Assembly: GCF_032452875.1 (NCBI RefSeq)
Contig: NW_026893688.1
Location: 62,001 to 126,000, forward strand
Direction of reading: 5' to 3'
Source: Bos javanicus
Taxonomy: Eukaryota > Chordata > Mammalia > Artiodactyla > Bovidae
DNA: 64,000 nt
In this document: in pieces, positions 26,184 to 40,721 of the stretch
Numbering within the stretch: position 1 is the stretch's first letter
Layout of the letters: each line of letters opens with the position of its first letter
Position numbers and translations under genes: made by a program
The notes under the pieces: model-generated
What the model saw: only the letters and a program-made list of their open reading frames with translations
What the model was told of the DNA's origin: nothing
The model's database searches: none

Positions 26184-26382
26184 GTGCCTCTGGAGGCAAT
26201 AAACAAAGAGCTGAGTAGGCACGAATCAAACAGTCAGCAGGCAATAATCATGGAACTCAGCTGTGAGGAATCATGCTGCTCAGCTGGCAATAATCAAGCA
26301 GCTGAGCAGGCAGGAATTACACAGCACAGCTGGCAATTGTCAAGCAGATGAGCAGACAGTAATCACGCAGCTCAGCAGGCCC
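26184..26382. repeat. Pvu-type block 6 (class A, 46-bp dimer missing)
   Basis: Class A block about 46 bp shorter than its neighbours. It passes directly from GCAGATGAGCAGACAG to the exit, without the usual ACAGGCAGGAATC dimer. It has ACACAGCACAG where blocks 2 and 5 have ACGCAGCACAG. The loss of one dimer accounts for the shorter spacing to block 7 (1796 against 1840 bp). Confidence 0.9.
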
Positions 26383-27979
26383 TGATCACGTGACTGAGCA
26401 TGCACTGTTCACGTGGCTGATCATACACTGATCACGTGACTGATCATGCACTGATCACGTGGATATCATGCACTGATCACGTGGCTGATCATACACTGAT
26501 CACGTGTCTGACCATGCACTGATCACGTGGCTGATCATACACTGATCACGTAACTGATCATGCACTGATCACGTGGCTGATCATGCACTGATCACGTGGC
26601 TGATCATGCACTGATCACGTGGCTACCATGCACTGGTCACGTGACTGATCATGCACTGATCACGTAATTGATCATGCACTGATCACGTGGCTGATCATGC
26701 ACTGATCACGTGGCTGATCATGCACTGATCACGTGACTGATCATGCACTGATCACGTGGCTATCATGCACTGATCACGTGGCTGATCATGCACTGATCAC
26801 GTAACTGATCATGCACTGATCACGTGGCTGATCATGCACTGATCACGTGACTGATCATGCACTGATCACGTGACTGATCATGCACTGATCACGTGGCTAT
26901 CATGCACTGATCACGTGGCTGATCATGCACTGATCACGTGACTGATCATGCACTGATCACTGGCTATCATGCACTGATCACGTGGCTATCATGCACTGAT
27001 CACGTGGCTGATCATGCACTGATCACGTGACTGATCATGCACTGATCACGTCTATATCATGCACTGATCACATGACTGATCATGCACTGATCACGTGGAT
27101 GATCATACACTGATCATGTGACTGATCATGCACTGATCACGTGGCTATCATGCACTGATCACGTGGCTGATCATGCACTGATCACGTAGCTACCATGTAC
27201 TGATCACGTGACTGATCATGCACTGATCACGTAATTGATCATGCACTGATCAGTGACTGATCATGCACTGATCACGTGACTGATCATGCACTGATCACGT
27301 GACTGATCATGCACTGATCACGTGGCTATCATGCACTGATCACGTGGCTGATCATGCACTGATCACGTAGCTACCATGCACTGATCACGTGACTGATCAT
27401 GCACTGATCACGTAATTGATCATGCACTGATCACGTGGCTGATCATGCACTGATCACGTGGCTGATCATGCACTGATCACGTGACTGATCATGCACTGAT
27501 CACGTGACTGATCATGCACTGATCACGTGGCTATCATGCACTGATCACGTGGCTGATCATGCACTGATCACGTGCCTGATCATGCACTGATCACATGACT
27601 GATCATGCACTGATCACGTGACTGATCATGCACTGATCACGTGGCTATCATGCACTACTCACGTGGCTGATCATGCAATGATCATGTAGCTACCATGTAC
27701 TGGTCACGTGACTGATCATACACCCATCAGGTGACTGATCATGCACTGATCACGTGCCTGGTCATGCACAGATCACGTGACTGATCATGCACTGATCACG
27801 TGGCTATCATCACTGATCACGTGGCTGATCATGCACTGATCACGTGGCTGATCATGCACTGATACCGTGACTGAGCATGGACTGATCACATGACTATCAT
27901 GTAGTGATCACGTGACTTAATGGCGCTGATCATGTGACTGATCATGCGCTGATCATGTTTGCTATCATACACTGATCAT
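26383..27979. repeat. Sau-type array between blocks 6 and 7
   Basis: 1597 bp, parallel in content to 24588-26183 (GTCTATATCATGC near 27050, CACCCATCAGGTG near 27721). It can be read as a tandem copy of the preceding 1.8-kb A-type unit. Confidence 0.9.
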
Positions 27980-28223
27980 GTGCCTCTGGAGGCAATAAAC
28001 AAAGAGCTGAGTAGGCACGAATCAAACAGTCAGCAGGCAATAATCATGGAACTCAGCTGTGAGGAATCATGCTGCTCAGCTGGCAATAATCAAGCAGCTG
28101 AGCAGGCAGGAATTACGCAGCACAGCTGGCAATTGTCAAGCAGATGACAGGCAGGAATCGTGCAGCTCAGCTGGCAATTGTCAAGCAGATGAGCAGACAG
28201 TAATCACGCAGCTCAGCAGGCCC
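27980..28223. repeat. Pvu-type block 7 (class A)
   Basis: Full-length class A block, followed after only 30 bp by a truncated second copy of its own 3' part (see 28254-28413). Confidence 0.9.
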
Positions 28224-28253
28224 TGATCACGTGACTGAGCATGCACTGATCAC

Positions 28254-28413
28254 GTGAATCATGCTGCTCAGCTGGCAATAATCAAGCAGCTGAGCAGGCA
28301 GGAATTACACTGCACAGCTGGCAATTGTCAAGCAGATGACAGACAGGAATCGTGCAGCTCAGCTGGCAATTGTCAAGCAGATGAGCAGACAGTAATCATG
28401 CAGCTCAGCAGGC
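28254..28413. repeat. Truncated secondary copy of class A block 7
   Basis: Starts GAATCATGCTGCTCAGC, omitting the first 85 bp of a class A block, and runs to CAGCTCAGCAGGCCC. It differs from block 7 by ACACTGCACAG and GACAGACAGGAATC. Of the four such secondary copies it is the one that keeps pure Pvu-type sequence. Confidence 0.85.
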
Positions 28414-29502
28414 CCTGATCACGTGACTGAGCATGCACTGTTCACGTGGCTGATCATACACTGATCACGTGACTGATCATGCACTGATCACGTGGATATC
28501 ATGCACTGATCACGTGGCTGATCATACACTGATCACGTGTCTGACCATGCACTGATCACGTGGCTGATCATACACTGCTCACGTAACTGATCATGCACTG
28601 ATCACGTGGCTATCATGCACTGATCACGTGGCTGATCATGCACTGATCACGTGGCTGATCACATACCTGTCACGTGACATATCATGCACTGATCACGTGG
28701 CACTCATGCACTGATCACGTGGCTGATCATACTCTGCTCACGTAACTGATCATGCACACATCACGTGGCTATCATGCACTGCTCACGTGGCTGATCATGA
28801 ATGATCACGAAGCTACCATATACTGGTCACGTGACTGATCATGCACTGATCACGTAAATGATCATGCACTGATCACGTGACTGATCATGCACTGATCACG
28901 TGACTGATCATGCACTGATCACGTGGCTATCATGCACTGATCACGTGGCTGATCATGCAACGATCACGTAGCAACCATGTACTGGTCACGTGACTGATCA
29001 TGCACTGATCACGTAATTGATCATGCACTGATCACGTGGCTCATCATGCACTGATCACGTGGCTGATCACACACGTATCACGTGACTGATCATGCACTGA
29101 TCACGTGACTGATCATGCACTGATCACGTGGCTATCATGCACTGATCACGTGGCTGATCACACACGATCACGTGACTGATCATGCACTGATCACGTGGCT
29201 ATCATGCACTGATCACGTGGCTATCATGCACTGATATCATGCACTGATCACGTGGCTGATCATGCACTGATCACGTGACTGATCATGCACTGATCACGTG
29301 GCTATCATGCACTGATCACGTGGCTGATCATGCACTGATCACGTGGCTATCATGCACTGATCACGTGACTGATCATGCACTGATCACGTGGCTGATCATG
29401 CACTGATCACGTGACTGATCATGCACTGATCACGTGGCTGATCATGCACTGATCATGTGACTGATCATGTGCTGATCATGTTTGCTGTCATACACTGATC
29501 AT
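28414..29502. repeat. Sau-type array between block 7 and block 8
   Basis: 1089 bp, nearly identical in layout to 32990-34074. Includes GCACTCATGC, CATACTCTGCTC, two TCACACACG units and a 13-bp truncated monomer CTGATATCATGCA at 29231-29243, which lacks the E-box. Confidence 0.9.
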
Positions 29503-29737
29503 GTGCCTCTGGAGGCAATGAACAAGAGCTGAGTAGGCAGGAATCAGTAGGCAATAATCATGGAACTCAGCTGTGAGAAATCATGCTGCTCAGCTGGCAA
29601 TAATCAAGCAGCTGAGCAGGCAGGAATTATGCAGCACAGCTGGCAATTGTCAAGCAGATGACAGGCAGGAATCGTGCAGCTCAGCTGGCAATTGTCAAGC
29701 AGATGAGCAGACAGTAATCACGCAGCTCAGCAGGCCC
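29503..29737. repeat. Pvu-type block 8 (class B)
   Basis: Class B with a further shortened AATCAGTAGGCAATAATC, shared with blocks 10, 12 and 15, which marks these four as one lineage. Carries CTGTGAGAAATC, combining a class A-like TGTG with class B GAAATC. Confidence 0.88.
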
Positions 29738-32554
29738 TGATCACGTGACTGAGCATGCACTGTTCACGTGGCTGATCATACACTGATCACGTGACTGATC
29801 ATGCACTGATCACGTGGCTATCATGCACTGATCACGTGACTGATCATGCACTGATCACGTAATTGTCATGCACTGATCACGTGGCTATCATGCACTGATC
29901 ACGTGGCTGATCATGCACTGATCACGTGACTGATCATGCACTGATCACGTGGCTATCATGCACTGATCACGTGGCTGATCATGCACTGATCACGGGACTG
30001 ATCATGCACTGATCACGGGCTATCATGCACTGACTACATGACTGATCATGCACTGATCACGTGCTGATCATGCACTGATCACGTGACTGATCATGCACTG
30101 ATCACGTGACTGATCATGCACTGATCACGTGGCTGATCATGCACTGATCACGTGGCTGATCATGCACTGATCACGTAGCTACCATGCACTGATCACGTGA
30201 CTGATCATGCACTGATCACGTAACTGATCATGCACTGATCACGTGGCTGATCATGCACTGATCACGTGGCTGATCATGCACTGATCACGTGACTGATCAT
30301 GCACTGATCACGTGGCTATCATGCACTGATCACGTGGCTGATCATGCACTGATCACGTAATTGATCATGCACTGATCACGTGGCTGATCATGCACTGATC
30401 ACGTGGCTGATCATGCACTGATCACGTGACTGATCATGCACTGATCAGTGGCTATCATGCACTGATCACGTGGCTGATCATGCACTGATCACGTGACTGA
30501 TCATGCACTGATCACTGGCTATCATGCACTGATCACGTGGCTATCATGCACTGATCACGTGGCTGATCATGCACTGATCACGTGACTGATCATGCACTGA
30601 TCACGTCTATATCATGCACTGATCACGTGACTGATCATGCACTGATCACGTGGATGATCATGCACTGATCACGTGACTGATCATGCACTGATCACGTGGC
30701 TATCATGCACTGATCACGTGCTGATCATGCACTGATCACGTAGCTACCATGTACTGATCACGTGACTGATCATGCACTGATCACGTAACTGATCATGCAC
30801 TGATCAGTGACTGATCATGCACTGATCACGTGACTGATCATGCACTGATCACGTGACTGATCATGCACTGATCACGTGGCTATCATGCACTGATCACGTG
30901 GCTGATCATGCACTGATCACGTAGCTACCATGCACTGATCACGTGACTGATCATGCACTGATCACGTGGCTGATCATGCACTGATCACGTGGCTGATCAT
31001 GCACTGATCACGTGACTGATCATGCACTGATCACGTGGATATCATGCACTGATCACGTGGCTGATCATGCACTGATCACGGGCTGATCATGCACTGATCA
31101 CGTGGCTGATCATGCACTGATCACGTGACTGATCATGCACTGATCACGTGGCTGATCATGCACTGATCACGTGGCTGATCATGCACTGATCACGTAGCTA
31201 CCATGCACTGATCACGTGACTGATCATGCACTGATCACGTAATTGATCATGCACTGATCACGTGGCTGATCATGCACTGATCACGTGGCTGATCATGCAC
31301 TGATCACGTGACTGATCATGCACTGATCACGTGGCTATCATGCACTGATCACGTGGCTGATCATGCACTGATCACGTGGCTGATCATGCACTGATCACGT
31401 GGCTGATCATGCACTGATCACGTGGCTGATCATGCACTGATCACGTGACTGATCATGCACTGATCACGTGGCTATCATGCACTGATCACGTGGCTGATCA
31501 TGCACTGATCACGTGACTGATCATGCACTGATCACTGGCTATCATGCACTGATCACGTGGCTATCATGCACTGATCACGTGGCTGATCATGCACTGATCA
31601 CGTGACTGATCATGCACTGATCACGTCTATATCATGCACTGATCACGTGACTGATCATGCACTGATCACGTGGATGATCATACACTGATCACGTGACTGA
31701 TCATGCACTGATCACGTGGCTATCATGCACTGATCACGTGGCTGATCATGCACTGATCACGTAGCTACCATGCACTGATCACGTGACTGATCATGCACTG
31801 ATCACGTAATTGATCATGCACTGATCAGTGACTGATCATGCACTGATCACGTGACTGATCATGCACTGATCACGTGACTGATCATGCACTGATCACGTGG
31901 CTATCATGCACTGATCACGTGGCTGATCATGCACTGATCACGTAGCTACCATGTACTGGTCACGTGACTGATCATGCACTGATCACGTAATTGATCATGC
32001 ACTGATCACGTGGCTGATCATGCACTGATCACGTGGCTGATCATGCACTGATCACGTGACTGATCATGCACTGATCACGTGACTGATCATGCACTGATCA
32101 CGTGGCTATCATGCACTGATCACGTGGCTGATCATGCACTGATCACGTGCCTGATCATGCACTGATCACATGACTGATCATGCACTGATCACGTGACTGA
32201 TCATGCACTGATCACGTGGCTATCATGCACTACTCACGTGGCTGATCATGCAATGATCATGTAGCTACCATGTACTGGTCACGTGACTGATCATGCACTG
32301 ATCAGGTGACTGATCATGCACTGATCACGTGCCTGATCATGCACTGATCACGTGACTGATCATGCACTGATCACGTGGCTATCATCACTGATCACGTGGC
32401 TGATCATGCACTGATCACGTGGCTGATCATGCACTGATACCGTGACTGAGCATGGACTGATCACATGACTATCATGTAGTGATCACGTGACTTAATGGCG
32501 CTGATCATGTGACTGATCATGCGCTGATCATGTTTGCTATCATACACTGATCAT
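29738..32554. repeat. Sau-type array between blocks 8 and 9
   Basis: 2.8 kb of very uniform monomers. The post-B signature CACGGGACTG and CACGGGCTATC lies near 29993-30022, then GACTACATGACTG. GTCTATATCATGC occurs twice (about 30605 and 31625), indicating an internal duplication of about 1.02 kb. Confidence 0.9.
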
Positions 32555-32799
32555 GTGCCTCTGGAGGCAATAAACAAAGAGCTGAGTAGGCACGAATCAA
32601 ACAGTCAGCAGGCAATAATCATGGAACTCAGCTGTGAGGAATCATGCTGCTCAGCTGGCAATAATCAAGCAGCTGAGCAGGCAGGAATTACGCAGCACAG
32701 CTGGCAATTGTCAAGCAGATGACAGGCAGGAATCGTGCAGCTCAGCTGGCAATTGTCAAGCAGATGAGCAGACAGTAATCACGCAGCTCAGCAGGCCCT
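32555..32799. repeat. Pvu-type block 9 (class A)
   Basis: Full-length class A block. It lies 4575 bp after block 7 and has the same arrangement of block, short spacer and truncated copy. Confidence 0.9.
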
Positions 32800-32831
32800 G
32801 ATCACGTGACTGAGCATGCACTGATCACGTG

Positions 32832-32989
32832 AATCATGCTGCTCAGCTGGCAATAATCATGCAGCTGATCAGGCAGGAATTACACTGCACAGCTGGCAAT
32901 TGTCAAGCAGATGACAGACAGGAATCGTGCAGCTCAGCTGGCAATTGTCAAGCAGATGAGCAGACAGTAATCACGCAGCTCAGCAGGCC
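32832..32989. repeat. Truncated secondary copy of class A block 9
   Basis: Counterpart of 28254-28413, but with CAATAATCATGCAGCTGATC in place of CAATAATCAAGCAGCTGAGC: two changes toward Sau-type sequence. It ends with a shortened AGCAGGCCTGATC. Confidence 0.85.
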
Positions 32990-34074
32990 TGATCACGTGA
33001 CTGAGCATGCACTGTTCACGTGGCTGATCATACACTGATCACGTGACTGATCATGCACTGATCACGTGGATATCATGCACTGATCACGTGGCTGATCATA
33101 CACTGATCACGTGTCTGACCATGCACTGATCACGTGGCTGATCATGCACTGCTCACGTAACTGATCATGCACTGATCACGTGGCTATCATGCACTGATCA
33201 CGTGGCTGATCATGCACTGATCACGTGGCTGATCACATACCTGTCACGTGACATATCATGCACTGATCACGTGGCACTCATGCACTGATCACGTGGCTGA
33301 TCATACTCTTCTCACGTAACTGATCATGCACTGATCACGTGGCTATCATGCACTGCTCACGTGGCTGTCATGAATGATCACGTAGCTACCATATACTGGT
33401 CACGTGACTGATCATGCACTGATCACGTAAATGATCATGCACTGATCACGTGACTGATCATGCACTGATCACGTGACTGATCATGCACTGATCACGTGGC
33501 TATCATGCACTGATCACGTGGCTGATCATGCAACGATCACGTAGCAACCATGTACTGGTCACGTGACTGATCATGCACTGATCACGTAATGATCATGCAC
33601 TGATCACGTGGCTCATCATGCACTGATCACGTGGCTGATCACACACGTATCACGTGACTGATCATGCACTGATCACGTGACTGATCATGCACTGATCACG
33701 TGGCTATCATGCACTGATCACGTGGCTGATCACACACGATCACGTGACTGATCATGCACTGATCACGTGGCTATCATGCACTGATCACGTGGCTATCATG
33801 CACTGATATCATGCACTGATCACGTGGCTGATCATGCACTGATCACGTGACTGATCATGCACTGATCACGTGGCTATCATGCACTGATCACGTGGCTGAT
33901 CATGCACTGATCACGTGGCTATCATGCACTGATCACGTGACTGATCATGCACTGATCACGTGGCTGATCATGCACTGATCACGTGACTGATCATGCACTG
34001 ATCACGTGGCTGATCATGCACTGATCATGTGACTGATCATGTGCTGATCATGTTTGCTGTCATACACTGATCAT
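32990..34074. repeat. Sau-type array between block 9 and block 10
   Basis: 1085 bp. Repeats the marker order of 28414-29502: GCACTCATGC, CATACTCTTCTC, TCATGAATGATC, two TCACACACG units and the 13-bp truncated monomer near 33804. Confidence 0.9.
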
Positions 34075-34309
34075 GTGCCTCTGGAGGCAATGAACAAGAG
34101 CTGAGTAGGCAGGAATCAGTAGGCAATAATCATGGAACTCAGCTCTGAGAAATCATGCTGCTCAGCTGGCAATAATCAAGCAGCTGAGCAGGCAGGAATT
34201 ATGCAGCACAGCTGGCAATTGTCAAGCAGATGACAGGCAGGAATCGTGCAGCTCAGCTGGCAATTGTCAAGCAGATGAGCAGACAGTAATCACGCAGCTC
34301 AGCAGGCCC
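34075..34309. repeat. Pvu-type block 10 (class B)
   Basis: Class B of the AATCAGTAGGC lineage. It differs from block 8 mainly at CTCTGAGAAATC. It lies 4570 bp after block 8. Confidence 0.88.
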
Positions 34310-36083
34310 TGATCACGTGACTGAGCATGCACTGTTCACGTGGCTGATCATACACTGATCACGTGACTGATCATGCACTGATCACGTGGCTATCATGCAC
34401 TGATCACGTGACTGATCATGCACTGATCACGTAATTGTCATGCACTGATCACGTGGCTATCATGCACTGATCACGTGGCTGATCATGCACTGATCACGTG
34501 ACTGATCATGCACTGATCACGTGGCTATCATGCACTGATCACGTGGCTGATCATGCACTGATCACGGGACTGATCATGCACTGATCACGGGCTATCATGC
34601 ACTGACTACATGACTGATCATGCACTGATCACGTGCTGATCATGCACTGATCACGTGACTGATCATGCACTGATCACGTGACTGATCATGCACTGATCAC
34701 GTGGCTGATCATGCACTGATCACGTGGCTGATCATGCACTGATCACGTAGCTACCATGTACTGATCACGTGACTGATCATGCACTGATCACGTAATTGAT
34801 CATGCACTGATCACGTGGCTGATCATGCACTGATCACGTGGCTGATCATGCACTGATCACGTGACTGATCATGCACTGATCACGTGGCTATCATGCACTG
34901 ATCACGTGGCTGATCATGCACTGATCACGTAATTGATCATGCACTGATCACGTGGCTGATCATGCACTGATCACGTGGCTGATCATGCACTGATCACGTG
35001 ACTGATCATGCACTGATCACGTGGCTATCATGCACTGATCACGTGGCTGATCATGCACTGATCACGTGACTGATCATGCACTGATCACTGGCTATCATGC
35101 ACTGATCACGTGGCTATCATGCACTGATCACGTGGCTGATCATGCACTGATCACGTGACTGATCATGCACTGATCACGTCTATATCATGCACTGATCACA
35201 TGACTGATCATGCACTGATCACGTGGATGATCATGCACTGATCATGTGACTGATCATGCACTGATCACGTGGCTATCATGCACTGATCACGTGCTGATCA
35301 TGCACTGATCACGTAGCTACCATGTACTGATCACGTGACTGATCATGCACTGATCACGTAATTGATCATGCACTGATCAGTGACTGATCATGCACTGATC
35401 ACGTGACTGATCATGCACTGATCACGTGACTGATCATGCACTGATCACGTGGCTATCATGCACTGATCACGTGGCTGATCATGCACTGATCACGTAGCTA
35501 CCATGCACTGATCACGTGACTGATCATGCACTGATCACGTGGCTGATCATGCACTGATCACGTGGCTGATCATGCACTGATCACGTGACTGATCATGCAC
35601 TGATCACGTGACTGATCATGCACTGATCACGTGGCTATCATGCACTGATCACGTGGCTGATCATGCACTGATCACGTGCCTGATCATGCACTGATCACAT
35701 GACTGATCATGCACTGATCACGTGACTGATCATGCACTGATCACGTGGCTATCATGCACTACTCACGTGGCTGATCATGCAATGATCATGTAGCTGCCAT
35801 GTACTGGTCACGTGACTGATCATGCACCCATCAGGTGATGATCATGCACTGATCACGTGCCTGATCATGCACTGATCACGTGACTGATCATGCACTGATC
35901 ACGTGGCTATCATGCACTGATCACGTGGCTGATCATGCACTGATCACGTGGCTGATCATGCACTGATACCGTGACTGAGCATGGACTGATCACATGACTA
36001 TCATGTAGTGATCACGTGACTTAATGGCGCTGATCATGTGACTGATCATGCGCTGATCATGTTTGCTATCATACACTGATCAT
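34310..36083. repeat. Sau-type array between blocks 10 and 11
   Basis: 1.77 kb. Begins as a copy of the array after block 8 (CACGGGACTG near 34564, GACTACATGACTG near 34605) but has lost about 1 kb relative to it: GTCTATATCATGC occurs once (about 35178), not twice. Confidence 0.9.
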
Positions 36084-36327
36084 GTGCCTCTGGAGGCAAT
36101 AAACAAAGAGCTGAGTAGGCACGAATCAAACAGTCAGCAGGCAATAATCATGGAACTCAGGTGTGAGGAATCATGCTGCTCAGCTGGCAATAATCAAGCA
36201 GCTGAGCAGGCAGGAATTACGCAGCACAGCTGGCAATTGTCAAGCAGATGACAGGCAGGAATCGTGCAGCTCAGCTGGCAATTGTCAAGCAGATGAGCAG
36301 ACAGTAATCACGCAGCTCAGCAGGCCC
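36084..36327. repeat. Pvu-type block 11 (class A, GGTGTG variant)
   Basis: Class A with AACTCAGGTGTGAGG, a CAGCTG to CAGGTG change shared only with block 14. This identifies blocks 11 and 14 as copies of one another 6456 bp apart. Confidence 0.9.
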
Positions 36328-36359
36328 TGATCACGTGACTGAGCATGCACTGTTCACGT

Positions 36360-36508
36360 GAATCATGCTGATCAGCTGGCAATGATCATGCACTGATCAG
36401 GCAGGAATTACACATCACAGCTGGCAATTGTCATGCAGATGACAGGCAGGATCATGCAGCTCAGCTGGCAATTGTCAAGCAGATGAGCAGACAGTAATCA
36501 TGCAGCTC
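36360..36508. repeat. Hybrid Pvu/Sau secondary copy after block 11
   Basis: Positional equivalent of 28254-28413 with several Pvu motifs replaced by Sau ones: CATGCTGATCAGCTGGCAAT, GATCATGCACTGATCAGG and, at the exit, CAGCTCATCATGCACTG. CAATTGTCATGCAGATG is otherwise seen only at the 10.28-kb junction and in the twin copy at 42.8 kb. Confidence 0.85.
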
Positions 36509-38234
36509 ATCATGCACTGATCACGTGACTGATCATGCACTGATCACGTGGCTGATCATGCACTGATCACGTGACTGATCATGCACTGATCACGTGGCTA
36601 TCATGCACTGATCACGTGGCTGATCATGCACTGATCACGTGTCTGATCATGCACTGATCACGTGGCTGATCATACACTGCTCACGTAACTGATCATGCAC
36701 TGATCACGTGGCTATCATGCACTGCTCACGTGGCTGTCATGCAATGATCACGTAGCTACCATATACTGGTCACGTGACTGATCATGCACTGATCACGTAA
36801 ATGATCATGCACTGATCACGTGACTGATCATGCACTGATCACGTGACTGATCATGCACTGATCACGTGGCTATCATGCACTGCTCACGTGGCTGATCATG
36901 CAACGATCACGTAGCAACCATGTACTGGTCACGTGACTGATCATGCACTGATCACGTAATGATCATGCACTGATCACGTGGCTCATCATGCACTGATCAC
37001 GTGGCTGATCACACACGTATCACGTGACTGATCATGCACTGATCACGTGACTGATCATGCACTGATCACGTGGCTATCATGCACTGATCACGTGGCTGAT
37101 CACACACGATCACGTGACTGATCATGCACTGATCACGTGGCTATCATGCACTGATCACGTGGCTATCATGCACTGATATCATGCACTGATCACGTGGCTG
37201 ATCATGCACTGATCACGTGACTGATCATGCACTGATCACGTGGCTATCATGCACTGATCACGTGGCTGATCATGCACTGATCACGTAGCTATCATGCACT
37301 GATCACGTGACTGATCATGCACTGATCACGTGGCTGATCATGCACTGATCACGTGACTGATCATGCACTGATCACGTGGCTGATCATGCACTGATCACGT
37401 GACTGATCATGCACTGATCACGTGACTGATCATGCACTGATCACGTGGCTATCATGCACTGATCACGTGGCTGATCATGCACTGATCACGTGACTGATCA
37501 TGCACTGATCACGTGGATATCATGCACTGATCACGTGGCTGATCATGCACTGATCACGTGTCTGATCATGCACTGATCACGTGGCTGATCATGCACTGAT
37601 CACGTGACTGATCATGCACTGATCACGTGGCTATCATGCACTGATCACGTGGCTGATCATGCACTGATCACGTGGCTGATCACACACTGTCACGTGACTA
37701 TCATGCACTGATCACGTGGCACTCATGCACTGATCACGTGGCTGATCATACACTGATCACGTAACTGATCATGCACTGATCACGTGGCTATCATGCACTG
37801 CTCACGTGGCTGTCATGCAATGATCACGGCTACCATATACTGGTCACGTGACTGATCATGCACTGATCACGTAACTGATCATGCACTGATCACGTGACTG
37901 ATCATGCACTGATCACGTGACTGATCATGCACTGATCACGTGGCTATCATGCACTGATCACGTGGCTGATCATGCACTGATCACGTAGCAACCATGCACT
38001 GATCACGTGACTGATCATGCACTGATCACGTAATGATCATGCACTGATCACGTGGCTCATCATGCACTGATCACGTGGCTGATCATGCACTGATCACGCA
38101 GCTATCATGCACTGATCACATGACTGATCATGCACTGATCACGTGACTGATCATGCACTGATCACGTGGCTTATCATGCATTGATCATGTGACTGATCAT
38201 GTGCTGATCATGTTTGCTGTCATACACTGATCAT
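36509..38234. repeat. Sau-type array between block 11 and block 12
   Basis: 1726 bp, matching 42966-44693 in length and marker order: GTAATGATC, GCTCATCATGC, two TCACACACG units, a 13-bp truncated monomer near 37168 and GATCACGGCTACC near 37824. Confidence 0.9.
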
Positions 38235-38469
38235 GTGCCTCTGGAGGCAATGAACAAGAGCTGAGTAGGCAGGAATCAGTAGGCAATAATCATGGAACTC
38301 AGCTCTGAGAAATCATGCTGCTCAGCTGGCAATAATCAAGCAGCTGAGCAGGCAGGAATTATGCAGCACAGGTGGCAATTGTCAAGCAGATGACAGGCAG
38401 GAATCGTGCAGCTCAGCTGGCAATTGTCAAGCAGATGAGCAGACAGTAATCACGCAGCTCAGCAGGCCC
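38235..38469. repeat. Pvu-type block 12 (class B)
   Basis: Class B of the AATCAGTAGGC lineage with CACAGGTGGC. It lies 6454 bp upstream of block 15. Confidence 0.88.
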
Positions 38470-40721
38470 TGATCACGTGACTGAGCATGCACTGTTCACG
38501 TGGCTGATCACACACTGATCACGTGACTGATCATGCACTGATCACGTGGCTATCATGCACTGATCACGTGACTGTCATGCACTGATCACGTAATTGTCAT
38601 GCACTGATCACGTGGCTATCATGCACTGATCACGTGGCTGATCATGCACTGATCACGTGACTGATCATGCACTGATCACGTGGCTATCATGCACTGATCA
38701 CGTGGCTGATCATGCACTGATCACGGGACTGATCATGCACTGATTGTGGCGCTATCATGCACTGACTACATGACTGACATGCACTGATCACGTGCTGATC
38801 ATGCACTGATCACGTGACTGATCATGCACTGATCACGTGACTGATCATGCACTGATCACGTGGCTGATCATGCACTGATCACGTGGCTGATCATGCAATG
38901 ATCACGTAGCTACCATATACTGATCACGTGACTGATCATGCACTGATCACGTAAATGATCATGCACTGATCACGTGACTGATCATGCACTGATCACGTGA
39001 CTGATCATGCACTGATCACGTGGCTATCATGCACTGATCACGTGGCTGATCATGCAATGATCACGTAGCAACCATGTACTGGTCACGTGACTGATCATGC
39101 ACTGATCATGTAATTGATCATGCACTGATCACGTGGCTCATCATGCACTGATCACGTGACTGATCATGCACTGATCACGTGACTGATCATGCACTGATCA
39201 CGTGGCAATCATGCACTGATCACGTGGCTGATCATGCACTGATCACGTGCCTGATCATGCACTGATCACGTGACTGATCATGCACTGATCACGTGGCTAT
39301 CATGCACTGATCACGTGGCTGATCATGCACTGATCACGTGGCTGATCATGCACTGATCACGTGACTGATCATGCACTGATCACGTGGCTATCATGCACTG
39401 ATCACGTGGATATCATGCACTGATCACGTGGCTGATCATGCACTGATCACGTGACTGATCATGCACTGATCACGTGGTATCATGCACTGATCACGTGGCT
39501 GATCATGCACTGATCACGTGTCTGATCATGCACTGATCACGTGGCTGATCATGCACTGATCACGTAGCTGATCATGCACTGATCACGTGGCTATCATGCA
39601 CTGATCACGTGGCTGATCATGCACTGATCACGTAGCTGACATGCACTGGTCACGTGACTGATCATGCACTGATCACGTAATTGATCATGCACTGATCACG
39701 TGACTGATCATGCACTGATCACGTGACTGATCATGCACTGATCACGTGGCTATCATGCACTGATCACGTGGCTGATCATGCAATGATCACGTAGCTACCA
39801 TGTACTGGTCACGTGACTGATCATGCACTGATCACGTAATTGATCATGCACTGATCACGTGGCTGATCATGCACTGATCACGTGACTGATCATGCACTGA
39901 TCACGTGACTGATCATGCACTGATCACGTGGCTATCATGCACTGATCACGTGGCTGATCATGCACTGATCACGTGACTGATCATGCACTGATCACGTGAC
40001 TGATCATGCACTGATCACGTGGCTGTCATGCACTGATCACGTGGCTGATCATGCACTGATCATGCAGCTATCATGCACTGATCACGTGACTGATCATGCA
40101 CTGATCACGTGGCTGATCATGCACTGATCACGTGACTGATCATGCACTGATCACGTGACTGATCATGCACTGATCACGTGGCTATCATGCACTGATCACG
40201 TGGCTGATCATGCACTGATCACGTGCCTGATCATGCACTGATCACATGACTGATCATGCACTGATCACGTGACTGATCATGCACTGATCACGTGGCTATC
40301 ATGCACTACTCACGTGGCTGATCATGCAATGATCACGTAGCTACCATGTACTGGTCACGTGACTGATCATGCACTGATCACGTGACTGATCATGCACTGA
40401 TCACGTGGCTATCATGCACTGATCACGTGGCTGATCATGCACTGATCACGTGCCTGATCATGCACTGATCACGTGACTGATCATGCACTGATCACGTAGC
40501 AATCATGCACTGATCACGTGGCTGATCATGCACTGATCACGTGGCTGATCATGCACTGATCACGTGGCTATCATGCACTGATCACGTGGCTGATCATGCA
40601 CTGATACCGTGACTGAGCATGGACTGATCACATGACTATCATGTAGTGATCACGTGACTTAATGGCGCTGATCATGTGACTGATCATGCGCTGATCATGT
40701 TTGCTATCATACACTGATCAT
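38470..40721. repeat. Sau-type array between blocks 12 and 13
   Basis: 2.25 kb. Post-B signature CACGGGACTG, then CTGATTGTGGCGCTATC (about 38722-38755). It parallels 44930-46520 up to about 40.06 kb, then diverges into a class A lead-in. Confidence 0.9.

Noticed and set aside
32829..33038. A 69-codon open frame over a truncated Pvu copy
   Set aside because: GTG start, and composed only of satellite read-through. The equivalent region in the sister copy at 28254 is not open to the same extent.
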